DNA of 35,033 nt. It comes from Bradyrhizobium sp. LTSP885 (GTDB lineage Bacteria > Pseudomonadota > Alphaproteobacteria > Rhizobiales > Xanthobacteraceae). The DNA lies in assembly GCF_000938305.1 (NCBI RefSeq), contig NZ_JYMT01000026.1, forward strand, positions 1 through 35,033. Reading direction: 5' to 3'. A model generated the notes under the pieces. That model had not been told where the DNA came from, did no database searches, and saw nothing but the letters and a program-made list of their open reading frames with translations. How positions within the stretch are numbered: the first letter of the stretch is position 1; every line of letters starts with the position of its first letter. Of the stretch, positions 22,231-30,337 are shown piece by piece. A program made the position numbers and the translations under genes.

Positions 22231-23967
22231 ATGCCGCGCGCGCTGAAAATATCGGTCGGGCAATTCTCTGATAAGGGCCGCAAGGACGCCAATCAGGATT
22301 TTCACGGCGTGCTGATCCCCGAGGAGCCGCTGCTCGGCCTGAAGGGCATCGCCGTGGTGCTCGCCGACGGCATCACGTCGAGCAGCGTCGGCCACATCGC
22401 GGCCGAAGCAGCGGTCAAGGGTTTCATCACCGACTATTACTGCACCTCGGACTCCTGGTCGGTGAAGACCTCGGCCCAGCGGGTGCTGGAGGCGACCAAT
22501 TCCTGGCTGCATGCGCAGACAAGGCGCAGCCAGAATCCCTACGACAAGGACAAGGGCTATGTCTGCACGCTCAGCGCCATGGTCATCAGGTCGACCACGG
22601 CGCATCTGTTCCATGTCGGCGACAGCAGGATCTACCGTGTCGCCGGACACAGCCTCGAGCAATTGACCAACGACCACCGCGTCGTGATCTCGTCGGAGCA
22701 GAGCTATCTCGGCCGCGCACTCGGCGTGAATCCGCAGGTCGAGATCGACTACCAGAATTTCAGGGTCGAGCGCGGCGACACCTTCCTGCTGGTGACCGAC
22801 GGGATCTACGAGCATGTGCCGCCGCGGCAACTGGCGAGGACGATCCAGGACGGCGCCGCCGATCTCGATATGGCCGCGAAGTCGATCGTCGAGCAGGCGT
22901 TCGAGCGCGGCAGCCCGGATAATCTCACCGCGCAGATCGTCCGGATCGACGAACTGCCCGACGGTGACGCGCGCGAGGTGTTCGGTCAGCCGACCGAGCT
23001 GCCGCTGCCGCCGCTGCTCGACGCGCGGATGCGCTTCGACGGCTACCGCATCGTGCGCGAGCTGCACGCGTCACACCGCAGCCACATCTATCTCGCGGTC
23101 GACGAGGACTCCGGCACCACCGTCACCATCAAGATCCCCTCGATCGACCTGCGCGACGATCCGGCCTATCTGAAGCGCTTCATGATGGAGGAATGGGTCG
23201 CGCGGCGGATCGACAGCCCGCATGTGCTGAAACCCTGGCTGCCGCAGCGCAAGCGCAACTTCCTCTACGTTACCACAGAATATATCGACGGCCAGACGCT
23301 GACGCAGTGGATGATCGACAATCCGAATCCCTCGCTCGAGACGGTGCGCGACATCGCCGAGCAGATTGCAAAGGGGCTGCGCGCCTTCCACCGCAGGGAG
23401 ATGCTGCACCAGGACGTCAGGCCCGACAACATCATGATCGACAGCACGGGAACGGTGAAGATCATCGATTTCGGCTCGACCAGGATCGCGGGTGTTGCCG
23501 AGGCGGCTCCGTCAGGCAGCGAGGACATCCTCGGCACCCAGCAATACACCGCGCCGGAATATTTCTTAGGACAAGGCGGCTCGATGCGATCCGACCTGTT
23601 CTCACTCGGCGTCGTCGCCTATCAGATGCTGACGGGACGATTGCCCTATGGCGCCCAGATCGCGCGGGCGCGGACGCGGTCGGATTTCAACAGACTGGTC
23701 TATCGTCCCGCCACACATGACGGCCGCGAGATTCCGACCTGGGTCGACGGCGCGCTGGAGCGCGCGGTGCATCCGAACCCGCTGAAGCGCTATGACAGTT
23801 TCTCGGAATTCCTGTTCGACCTGCGCAACCCCAACGCAAGATATCTCACGACATCATCGACGCCGCTGATCGAGCGCAATCCGGTGCTGTTCTGGAAGTC
23901 GACGACGCTCGCGCTCGCGCTCGCCGTGATCCTGCTGCTGGCGTATGGCGCGCACCATCTTCGTTAA
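22231..23967 (+). CDS. bifunctional PP2C phosphatase / Ser-Thr protein kinase, membrane-anchored
   Basis: Residues counted from TTG 22219. A PP2C domain (about 10-245) has RKDANQD, ADG (49-51), HVGDSRIYR (132-140), TDG (193-195) and SPDN (232-235), a complete metal site. A kinase domain follows (about 275-540): Lys305 in VTIKIP, HQDVRPDN (397-404) where HRDLKPxN is usual, DFG (417-419) and APE (445-447). The glycine-rich loop is missing (RELHASHRSHIYLAV). A single hydrophobic helix at about 560-578 anchors the C-terminus, leaving both domains in the cytoplasm. The protein could both add and remove phosphate on one target. ATG 22231 or TTG 22219 could be the start; neither has a well-placed ribosome site. 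The neighbours do not name its target. Confidence 0.88.
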   Translation: MPRALKISVGQFSDKGRKDANQDFHGVLIPEEPLLGLKGIAVVLADGITSSSVGHIAAEAAVKGFITDYYCTSDSWSVKTSAQRVLEATNSWLHAQTRRSQNPYDKDKGYVCTLSAMVIRSTTAHLFHVGDSRIYRVAGHSLEQLTNDHRVVISSEQSYLGRALGVNPQVEIDYQNFRVERGDTFLLVTDGIYEHVPPRQLARTIQDGAADLDMAAKSIVEQAFERGSPDNLTAQIVRIDELPDGDAREVFGQPTELPLPPLLDARMRFDGYRIVRELHASHRSHIYLAVDEDSGTTVTIKIPSIDLRDDPAYLKRFMMEEWVARRIDSPHVLKPWLPQRKRNFLYVTTEYIDGQTLTQWMIDNPNPSLETVRDIAEQIAKGLRAFHRREMLHQDVRPDNIMIDSTGTVKIIDFGSTRIAGVAEAAPSGSEDILGTQQYTAPEYFLGQGGSMRSDLFSLGVVAYQMLTGRLPYGAQIARARTRSDFNRLVYRPATHDGREIPTWVDGALERAVHPNPLKRYDSFSEFLFDLRNPNARYLTTSSTPLIERNPVLFWKSTTLALALAVILLLAYGAHHLR

Positions 23968-23990
23968 GATGAATTCACCGGTTTATCCCC

Positions 23991-24075
23991 GTCATTGCGA
24001 GGAGCGAAAGCGACGAAGCAATCCATCCGTCCGCGTATGCCGCGCGATGGATTGCTTCGCTTCGCTCGCAATGAC
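23991..24075. repeat. palindromic repeat, GTCATTGCGAG family, copy 3
   Basis: An 85-base copy with GTCATTGCGAGGAGCG at the left and GCTTCGCTCGCAATGAC at the right. It carries one extra A in the left arm. It lies between the convergent kinase/phosphatase and ModA-like genes. Confidence 0.9.
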
Positions 24076-24098
24076 GTGGATAGTGCGGCGCTCGCGCC

Positions 24099-24890
24099 TC
24101 AGTGCGTCGCCGCTACCGGGATCGGGTCCAGCCCGCTCTTGATCAGCGTGTCGCGCGCCTCCGGTGAGGCGAGGAAGCTGATCAGCGCCTTGCCGGCGTC
24201 GGGCTCTTTCGACACGGTGGCGATGCCGGCGGAGAACACCGTGATCTTCTGCAAGGCATCAGGCAGCGGGCCCACGATATCGATGCCGGCAACCGGCTTG
24301 AGCTCACTGATCTGCTGCAAGCCGATCTCGGCGTCGCCCCTGGCGACGATCTCGCCGACCGGGGTTGCCGGAATCTTCCGTGCCTTGTCCTTCATCGCAT
24401 CGGTGATGCCGAGCTTGGCGAACATCTCGGTCGAGACATAGACACCGCTGGCGCTGTCGGAATAGGCGATCGATTTCGCCGCCAGCAGCGCCTGCTTGAC
24501 TGAATCAGCCGAGCTGATGTCCGGCCTCGGTGCGCCTGATTTCACCGCGATGCCGATCGGTGAGTTAACGAGGTCGACGCGGCTGCTTGATACCACCTTG
24601 CCTTGCTTGACGAGGTCGCCGAGCGCATAGCCGACCAGGATCAGCACATCGGCCGGCTCGCCGCGGTCGAGCCGCACCGGGATCGCGTTCTCCGTGGTGC
24701 CCATCGACGGACCGTAGGCGGTGACGACCTTGTTCCCGGTTTTTCGCTCGAACTCCGGCACCAGCGCCTTGTAGGCCGCGGTCAGCCCGCCCGAGATCAT
24801 GACATGGATTTCGGCGGCGGATGCCGCGGTCGAGAGGGCGAGGGTGGAGATGAAGGCGAGCGCGAGAGCGCGGACGGCAAGGCGGCGCAT
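24099..24890 (-). CDS. ModA-like periplasmic substrate-binding protein
   Basis: A 263-residue exported protein of the molybdate-binding-protein fold (SBP_bac_11 type). The signal peptide ends ASA-AE near residue 25. The mature part starts EIHVMISGGLTAAYKAL, where ModA has a Ser-rich anion-binding turn, and continues with EFERKTGNKV, RGEPADVLIL, SGVYVSTEM and EIGLQQISELKPVAGI. No modB or modC permease/ATPase gene is adjacent, so it is an orphan and the ligand is uncertain; many such relatives are not molybdate-specific. The start is ATG 24890. Confidence 0.85.
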   Translation of the reverse strand: MRRLAVRALALAFISTLALSTAASAAEIHVMISGGLTAAYKALVPEFERKTGNKVVTAYGPSMGTTENAIPVRLDRGEPADVLILVGYALGDLVKQGKVVSSSRVDLVNSPIGIAVKSGAPRPDISSADSVKQALLAAKSIAYSDSASGVYVSTEMFAKLGITDAMKDKARKIPATPVGEIVARGDAEIGLQQISELKPVAGIDIVGPLPDALQKITVFSAGIATVSKEPDAGKALISFLASPEARDTLIKSGLDPIPVAATH

Positions 24891-24978
24891 TGAGGTTTCT
24901 CCCGGGACGATTCTTGAGGCGGGGGTCGTCGTGGCGGGGACATTAACGCTCAGGGTCAGGCGTGACTAGCCATCGGCC

Positions 24979-25010
24979 GTCATTGCGAGCGAAGCGACGA
25001 AGCAATCCAT
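24979..25010. repeat. half copy of the GTCATTGCGAG repeat
   Basis: Only the left arm is present (GTCATTGCGAGCGAAGCGAC to GCAATCCAT); the right arm is missing. Thirty bases later another repeat family begins. It is a truncated relic in the region behind phaZ and upstream of the ModA-like gene. Confidence 0.8.
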
Positions 25011-25039
25011 CGGCTCTCATACGTGCGAGGCGCGATTCC

Positions 25040-25126
25040 GTAGCCCGGATGGAGCGCAGCGAAATCCGGGGCAGCTCTCGCCGCGGATAGACTTTCCCGG
25101 ATTGCGCTGCGCTCCATCCGGGCTAC
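25040..25126. repeat. palindromic repeat, GTAGCCCGGATGG family
   Basis: An 87-base inverted repeat: GTAGCCCGGATGGAGCGCAG at the left and CTGCGCTCCATCCGGGCTAC at the right, with inner GAAATCCGGG / CCCGGATTGC arms. It lies 37 bases after the phaZ stop (reading leftward) and may form its terminator hairpin. Confidence 0.88.
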
Positions 25127-25162
25127 GAAAAATCATTGACGGGAGGGAGCGCAGCGCGCCCC

Positions 25163-26392
25163 TCACGAATTCACATGCACAAAGTCCCGCAGCAGCGGGT
25201 AGATCTCGTTGTTCCAGCGTTTTCCCGAGAACACGCCGTAATGGCCGACGCCGGCCTGCATGTGGTGCACCTTGCGATAGGTGCGGACGCCGGTGCAGAG
25301 GTCTTGCGCGGCGAGGGTCTGGCCGATCGAGCAGATGTCGTCCTTTTCGCCTTCCACCGTCATCAGGCCCATGCGCTTGATCGCGGCCGGGTTCACCGGA
25401 CGTCCGCGATGCATCAGTTTGCCTTGCGGGAGCAGATGCTCCTGGAACACGTCGCGCACGGTCTCGATGTAGAACTCCGCCGGCAAATCCATCACGGCGA
25501 AATATTCGTCGTAGAAGGTCTTGATCAGCTCGGCCTTCTCGATCTCGCCCTTGGCGAGATGGTCGGCGAGGTCGATGTGCTGCTTGATGTGCCGCTCGAG
25601 ATTCATCGACACGAACGCCGTGAGCTGCACGAAGCCCGGATAGACCTGGCGGAACGCGCCGCCGCACTGCACGGGCACGTAGTTGATCAGATTGTCCTCG
25701 AACCACTTGATCGGTTTGCTGTTGGCGAATCCATTGACCTTGGTCGGCAGGATCCTTGTGTCGATCGGGCCGGCCATCAGCGTCAGCGACGCCGGCCGCG
25801 CCGGATGGTTGTCCTCCGACATCACGGCCGCCGCTGCCAGTGCCGAAACTGAAGGTTGGCAGATCGCGACCATGTGCGCGCGCGGGCCGAGCTGGCCGAG
25901 GAAGTCGATCAGATGGTCGGTGTAGTCCTCGAGCCCGAAGCGGCCTTCCGCGAGCGGAATGTCGCGCGGATTGTGCCAGTCGGTGATGTAGACGTCGTGG
26001 TCCTGCAGCAGCGTCTTCACGGTGCCGCGGAGCAATGTGGCGAAATGGCCGGACATCGGCGCCACCAGCAAGAGCCGCGGCTGCTCTCGCCCGTCCGCCT
26101 TCTTGAAATGCAGCAGCGAGCCGAACGGCGTCGCATAGGCGACCTCCTCGGTGATCTGCACCTCCTTGTTACCGACCATCACGCTGCCGATGCCGTAGGC
26201 CGGGCGGGTATAGGTCAGGCTGGAGCGGGAGATCAGCTCAAGCGCCGCCGCGAGCCGGCCGAACACCCGGTCCGAGACCCCTTGTGGAACGAAGTTGAGG
26301 TATTTCAGCGCCGCCGCGGCCCCGGTCCGCCATGGCGCCGTGAGGTCCATGTGGTTTTGATAGGCCTGGTACATCATTGACATCATACGCAT
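25163..26392 (-). CDS. phaZ: intracellular polyhydroxyalkanoate (PHB) depolymerase
   Basis: A 409-residue cytoplasmic esterase without a signal peptide that breaks down stored polyhydroxybutyrate granules. The N-terminus MMYQAYQNHMDLTAPWR, then VAPMSGHFATLLRGTV, YITDWHNPRD and the nucleophile region HMVAICQPSVSALAAAA are characteristic: in this family a Cys (CQPS) replaces the Ser of the usual lipase box. TVEGEKDDICSIGQT and AGVGHYGVFSGKRW supply the Asp and His. ATG 26392 has AAGGGCGG directly upstream; starts at the following Met codons (26386, 26377 or 26374) are equally possible. The frame reads further upstream only through antisense of the GST gene. It diverges from the GST gene. Confidence 0.93.
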   Translation of the reverse strand: MRMMSMMYQAYQNHMDLTAPWRTGAAAALKYLNFVPQGVSDRVFGRLAAALELISRSSLTYTRPAYGIGSVMVGNKEVQITEEVAYATPFGSLLHFKKADGREQPRLLLVAPMSGHFATLLRGTVKTLLQDHDVYITDWHNPRDIPLAEGRFGLEDYTDHLIDFLGQLGPRAHMVAICQPSVSALAAAAVMSEDNHPARPASLTLMAGPIDTRILPTKVNGFANSKPIKWFEDNLINYVPVQCGGAFRQVYPGFVQLTAFVSMNLERHIKQHIDLADHLAKGEIEKAELIKTFYDEYFAVMDLPAEFYIETVRDVFQEHLLPQGKLMHRGRPVNPAAIKRMGLMTVEGEKDDICSIGQTLAAQDLCTGVRTYRKVHHMQAGVGHYGVFSGKRWNNEIYPLLRDFVHVNS

Positions 26393-26572
26393 CCGCCCTT
26401 GCCTTATGCTGCTATGCAATATCGACGCCAAAGCGAGGGCAGGCCGCCCGGCAAATTGGCACGTCACTTGCTGCAAAAATGCTCGGCGCTCACGCCTTGG
26501 GCAAGATCTTGGGCAAAGGCGCCCCGCCCCCGGGCGGGCACCGGGGGATGCGTTCAGGCGTGAGGAATTGAT

Positions 26573-27229
26573 ATGGCGAACACGACACTCACCATCAGCA
26601 GCAAGAACTATTCGTCCTGGTCGCTGCGCGGCTGGCTGCTGGCGAAATTCGCCGGGCTGGAGTTCGAGGAGGTCGTCACCGCGCCTGATGACGCCTCGGC
26701 AAAGGCCGAACTGCTGCTGCTGTCGTCCTCGATCCTGGTGCCATGCTTGCGCCATGAGGGGGCGACCGTCTGGGACACGCTGGCGATCGGCGAGTACCTC
26801 AACGAGCTCAATCCCCATGCCGGCCTGTTGCCGGAAGACCGCGTGCAGAGGGCACATTGCCGCTCGATCTGTGGTGAAATCCATTCCGGCTTCACGACGC
26901 TGCGGGCCTCGTTGCCGGTGAACCTCAAGGGGCACTTCCCCGGCTTCAAGATCTGGTCGCGCGCGCAGGCCGATATCGATCGGGTCTGCGCGATCTGGCG
27001 CGATTGCCTCGCCACATCGGGCGGGCCGTTCCTGTTCGGCGAACGCCGCACCATGGCGGACGCGATGTATGCCCCGGTCGTGACCCGCTTCATGACCTAT
27101 GACGTGAAGCTCGACCCGCTTCTTGCGGCCTACGCCAAGACCATCATGGCGATGCCCGAGATGCAGCAATGGATCGAGGCGGCGAAGGCCGAGCCCGCCG
27201 ACGTCGAGGAGCTCGAGGTCGAATATTAG
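26573..27229 (+). CDS. glutathione S-transferase family protein
   Basis: A 218-residue cytosolic GST. The N-terminal thioredoxin-like domain has LTISSKNYSSWSLRGWLLAK, whose Ser residues are at the usual glutathione-activating position, ILVPCLRHEGATVWDTLAI (the cis-Pro and glutathione-binding Asp/Thr region), and then the all-helical domain with FLFGERRTMADAMYAPVVTR. GAGGA precedes ATG 26573. It is divergent from phaZ with 180 bases between them, including a CCCGCCC-cc-GGGCGGG hairpin (26523-26538) in its leader. The substrate is unknown. Confidence 0.92.
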   Translation: MANTTLTISSKNYSSWSLRGWLLAKFAGLEFEEVVTAPDDASAKAELLLLSSSILVPCLRHEGATVWDTLAIGEYLNELNPHAGLLPEDRVQRAHCRSICGEIHSGFTTLRASLPVNLKGHFPGFKIWSRAQADIDRVCAIWRDCLATSGGPFLFGERRTMADAMYAPVVTRFMTYDVKLDPLLAAYAKTIMAMPEMQQWIEAAKAEPADVEELEVEY

Positions 27230-27556
27230 GCAGATGCCGCCAGAGCTGCCCGCATCGGTGGCTTAAGCCCCGGGCAGGTTTTGCTTAACGGACGTGCCAC
27301 TGGCGATCGGACTGGCGGTCGCACGGATCGCGGCAGGGAGCGGCGCGGCACTCGTCGAACGCGAATTCACGCTTTGCAGCAAATGCTTCCGCGGTGGTGA
27401 CGGTGACGGTGAGCCCAGTCGTCGCCGCAAAACGCCTCTGGCAAGGATTTCGCATAGTCGACCTGGAGCTGTGACCGCGACGATGCGACGCTGCCGAAAA
27501 TTTGGACGCTGAGCCCGCGCCGCGATCTCGCGAAAACGAGAACCGTGGAGGCTTCA
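27230..27556. other. gap between the GST and cupin genes
   Basis: 327 bases without a gene I can support. It holds the terminator candidate, a GGTGAC doublet near 27395 and the cupin ribosome site GGAGG (27547-27551). A minus-strand frame (27285-27557) has low-complexity basic content and is not called. Confidence 0.5.
27246..27283 (+). terminator. possible terminator after the GST gene
   Basis: CTGCCCG (27246-27252) pairs with CGGGCAG (27271-27277), loop 18 bases, followed by GTTTTGCTT. This is the only hairpin plus T-run in the stretch and lies 17 bases after the GST stop. Confidence 0.45.
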
Positions 27557-27991
27557 ATGAATCAGCACGCCGTCGTCAGCAAATTCTCCCACGTCAAACC
27601 CGGTGATACCGAGTTCAAGGAAGGAGGTCTGCGTGACTTCTTCCTGTATCGCGACCTCGGCATCGCCGATGCCACCAGCGGGCAGGTGATCTGCCATCTG
27701 GTCAAGGCCAATCCCGACCTGCCGCCGGAGGAAGGCACCGGCTGGCACAAGCATCTCTGCGATTTCCAGATCGTGATCATGACCAAGGGCTGGGCCCGCT
27801 TCATGTATGAGGACAAGGAGACGCTGGTCCAGGCCGGCGACGTCATCCATCAGCGGCCGGGCATCACCCACTATCTGTTCGATTATTCGAAGGACATGGA
27901 ATACCTCGAGATCGTCAGCCCGGCCGATTTCAAGACCGTCGATGTCGATCCGGGCACCGACAAGGTGCCTGCGCCCACGCCTTGGGCGTGA
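27557..27991 (+). CDS. small cupin-domain protein
   Basis: A 144-residue single-domain cupin. The first metal motif is GWHKHLCDFQ (His64, His66; Gln71 where Glu is common) and the second is PGITHYLFD (His105). These can hold a divalent metal, but the reaction is unknown. GTGGAGG sits five bases upstream of ATG 27557, which decides against the GTG at 27545 that overlaps the ribosome site. There is no signal peptide. It is transcribed alone. Confidence 0.85.
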   Translation: MNQHAVVSKFSHVKPGDTEFKEGGLRDFFLYRDLGIADATSGQVICHLVKANPDLPPEEGTGWHKHLCDFQIVIMTKGWARFMYEDKETLVQAGDVIHQRPGITHYLFDYSKDMEYLEIVSPADFKTVDVDPGTDKVPAPTPWA

Positions 27992-28027
27992 TCGCCATGT
28001 CGTCAACGGAGGAATTAACCTTTGTCG

Positions 28028-28048
28028 TCGGCCGCTGGTTGCGGCCGA
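28028..28048 (+). terminator. hairpin after the cupin gene
   Basis: TCGGCCGC-tggtt-GCGGCCGA, an 8-bp perfect stem with a 5-base loop, 36 bases after the cupin stop. No T-run follows. Confidence 0.45.
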
Positions 28049-28185
28049 TCGTCATGCTTCTGCATGTGGTGCGCTGGTTCGGGTTGATGACCACATCTAG
28101 CCGTGAACAACGGAGTACGACGCTCCATCAGTGATTCGGGCGCGGTTCGTTCTAACAGCGTTCCGAATCTTAAAGCGCGACGCCG

Positions 28186-28443
28186 CTACGTCGCGTTTTG
28201 AGACAAGACGCGGGCAGCCAGCGTCGCGCCTGCTTGCTTGTCGCGCGGCATCCGCCAGCCGACGACATTGGCCTCGACCGCGACGCCGGTTGCGTCATTG
28301 CGCCACTGGCCATCGACGAACCGGCAGGCGAACGGCAGCTGATACGTCCCGCTGTGATCCTCACAAAGCACTTCCACGCGCTGGTTGGGCGAAGGTTCGC
28401 CATTGCCATCGAATTGCGCCAGCCGTTTTTCGCGCGTCGCCAT
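28186..28443 (-). CDS. small hypothetical protein
   Basis: An 85-residue protein of unknown function. It begins MATREKRLAQFDGNGEPSPN and contains VEVLCEDHSGTYQLPFACRF, followed by GQWRNDATGVAVEANVVGWR and a basic C-terminus. The regular alternation of polar and hydrophobic residues suggests a small beta fold (SH3-like, a guess). ATG 28443 has GGAG nine bases upstream; the frame runs far upstream, but across the divergent gene. I do not recognise the family. It is divergent from the coiled-coil gene at 28628. Confidence 0.65.
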   Translation of the reverse strand: MATREKRLAQFDGNGEPSPNQRVEVLCEDHSGTYQLPFACRFVDGQWRNDATGVAVEANVVGWRMPRDKQAGATLAARVLSQNAT

Positions 28444-28627
28444 GTGATTTGTCTCCATCGTCAAGGGTTCGAACCAAACAAGTTCCGAAGGCCCCCCGTC
28501 CCCACGAGAAGTTCCCCGCAATCGACAGAGCACACCGCGTGAATGCGGTATCAGTATGGTATGTCTGCGTTGCTCTTGGCGTCGTGAGCAAAAAGCTGTG
28601 AATGACGCGTCTGATCGGGGACGGTTG

Positions 28628-28984
28628 ATGATCGCTCGTTTTGCTGTTGTGGTTCTCGCGCTGCTTGCGCTTGGCGCAGGTCGCGCCACCGCGCAGGATG
28701 TTCCCGGCATCGAAATCTGCACCGTCGAAAAAACCATGGAGCGGCGCACCAGCTGCCTGCAGAGCAATGTCGAATTCCTGCAGAAGACGATCAACAAGCT
28801 CACATCAGATCATCAGCAGAAGCTCGATGCCGCCAACCGCCAGATCGCGAGCTTGCAGAACGCGGTCGTGGGCTTGCAGAAGCTCGTCGCCGATCTGCAA
28901 GCCGCGCAAGGCAAGCTCGCCGACGATCTGAAGAAGAAAGCCGACGCACCCGCCGCGAAGGACGCGGCGCCGGTGGCGAAGTAG
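28628..28984 (+). CDS. small exported coiled-coil protein
   Basis: A 118-residue protein with a clear signal peptide (IARFAVVVLALLALGAGRATA), a short segment with two cysteines (Cys31, Cys43) that could form a disulfide, and a long heptad-like coiled coil (about 46-103, IASLQNAVVGLQKLVADLQA) ending in an Ala/Lys/Asp-rich tail. GGGGA precedes ATG 28628. It probably forms a periplasmic homo-oligomer. The function and family are not recognised. Confidence 0.72.
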   Translation: MIARFAVVVLALLALGAGRATAQDVPGIEICTVEKTMERRTSCLQSNVEFLQKTINKLTSDHQQKLDAANRQIASLQNAVVGLQKLVADLQAAQGKLADDLKKKADAPAAKDAAPVAK

Positions 28985-28989
28985 CATTC

Positions 28990-29073
28990 GTCATTGCGAG
29001 GAGCGAAGCGACGAAGCAATCCATCCATCCGCGCATGTGGGCCGATGGATTGCTTCGCTTCGCTCGCAATGAC
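28990..29073. repeat. palindromic repeat, GTCATTGCGAG family, copy 5
   Basis: An 84-base copy filling the gap between the convergent coiled-coil and enolase-superfamily genes. Right arm GATGGATTGCTTCGCTTCGC ends with CTCGCAATGAC. Confidence 0.9.
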
Positions 29074-29093
29074 GGCTGTGGCGTGCCCCACGC

Positions 29094-30197
29094 TCACTCC
29101 ACCCGGTACGTCTCCATCACATCCCGATCTGGCTCATAGCCGAGCCCCGGCCCTTGCGGCACGGCGACGTGGCCGTTGGCGTCGATGTCGATGCGGCCGC
29201 TCCACAGGCAGGCGGGACGCGTCATGAAGAACATTTCGATCAAGCCTTGATCGCGGATCGCCATCAGATGCAGGGTTGCGAGGAAGCCCGGTCCGAAATA
29301 CGGCGAATGCGGGATCACGGCGACGCCGAACTCGTCGGCGAGCACGGCGACCTTCAAGAATTCGGTGACACCGCCGACCTTGATCACCGAGGGCTGCGCG
29401 TGGCTGACCGCGCCGGCATTCATCATCTGACTGAATTGATGCACCGTGCAGGCGTTCTCGCCGGCGGCGATATCGAGCCGGCCCTCTCTGCGCACCTCCG
29501 CCAGCGTCGCAAAATCTTCCGGCGGCCACACCGGCTCCTCCAGGAACATCGGCGAGGCCAGCTTGCAATCGCGGGCGAATTGAATGGCTGCCGGTCCATC
29601 CAGCGGGCAGTTCATGTCGACCATCAGCGGCACGCCAGGACCAATCGCCTCGCGCGCGGCGGCGACGGCCGGCACCGTGGTCTCGTGAAGCTTGATCGCG
29701 GAATAGCCTGATTTGATCGCCTTGCGGCATTCGGCCGCGATCTGCTCGGGCTTGCCGATCCGCATCAGGCTCGCATAGGCCGGAATCGTCGTGCGTTTGG
29801 CGCCACCGATCAGTTGGTGCAGCGGTACGCCCTTCATTTTGCCGGCGAGATCCCACAGCGCGATGTCGAGCGCCGAGATCGCAAACATCGTGATGCCGTA
29901 GCGGCCGAACAGATGCAGATTACGCTGGATCTGCTCCATTGCGGCGGGAATGCCTGACGCGTCGGGAACCTCGAGGCCGCGGGCCTGCGGCGCGATCATC
30001 TCGGTCACCGCCATGCAGCTGGTCTTCGGGCAGACATAGGCAAAGGCGTCGCCCCAGCCGGTCAGGCCGGCATCGGTCGAGACCTCGACGATCACCATGT
30101 CGAGCGCCGAGATCGCCGATGCGCCCTGCCGGAAGCTCGCCGGCCCCGCGTCATAGGGGATGCGGATGTGATGGGCGCGGACGTCGGTGATTTTCAT
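29094..30197 (-). CDS. enolase-superfamily enzyme (mandelate racemase/muconate lactonizing type)
   Basis: A 367-residue enzyme with the two-domain enolase-superfamily layout. Metal ligands are placed at Asp194 (LMVDMNCP), Glu220/Glu221 (FLEEPVWP) and Glu247 (AAGENA). The second-strand catalytic motif is KLH (Lys169, His171) instead of KxK, and the sixth/seventh strands give QPSVIKVGG (Ser270 where mandelate racemase has Asp) and IPHSPYFGPG (His297). The reaction is therefore probably an acid-sugar or hydroxy-acid dehydration or epimerisation with an unusual acid/base set. The downstream end converges on a coiled-coil gene; the binding protein upstream (31570-30338) may deliver its substrate. 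I can assign the superfamily but not the substrate. Confidence 0.85.
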   Translation of the reverse strand: MKITDVRAHHIRIPYDAGPASFRQGASAISALDMVIVEVSTDAGLTGWGDAFAYVCPKTSCMAVTEMIAPQARGLEVPDASGIPAAMEQIQRNLHLFGRYGITMFAISALDIALWDLAGKMKGVPLHQLIGGAKRTTIPAYASLMRIGKPEQIAAECRKAIKSGYSAIKLHETTVPAVAAAREAIGPGVPLMVDMNCPLDGPAAIQFARDCKLASPMFLEEPVWPPEDFATLAEVRREGRLDIAAGENACTVHQFSQMMNAGAVSHAQPSVIKVGGVTEFLKVAVLADEFGVAVIPHSPYFGPGFLATLHLMAIRDQGLIEMFFMTRPACLWSGRIDIDANGHVAVPQGPGLGYEPDRDVMETYRVE

Positions 30198-30232
30198 TGT
30201 TGTTGTCCTTCCGGCGCAAGTGTCACCGCGTC

Positions 30233-30317
30233 GTCATTGCGAGCGAAGCGAAGCAATCCATCTTGCCGCGTATGCGGAGGGATGGATTGCTTCGTCGCTA
30301 GCGCTCCTCGCAATGAC
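30233..30317. repeat. palindromic repeat, GTCATTGCGAG family, copy 6
   Basis: An 85-base copy between two same-strand genes (binding protein and enolase-type enzyme). It could make a hairpin in the shared transcript and set the ratio of the two proteins. Confidence 0.9.
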
Positions 30318-30337
30318 GACAGAAGGCTGAGCCGACC

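Noticed and set aside
19584..22292. A 902-residue open frame on the minus strand
   Set aside because: It is the antisense of the binding-protein, AtzG-like and AtzE-like genes. It lacks domains and is rich in Arg, Asp, His and Gly, as expected from the opposite strand of GC-rich coding DNA.
26393..27169. A 259-residue upstream extension of the phaZ frame
   Set aside because: It runs antisense through the GST gene and shows no family motif; the depolymerase N-terminus begins at 26392 or a few codons later.
27285..27557. A possible 90-residue minus-strand gene in the GST-cupin gap
   Set aside because: Basic and low-complexity, with no ribosome site and no recognisable family; kept as non-coding.
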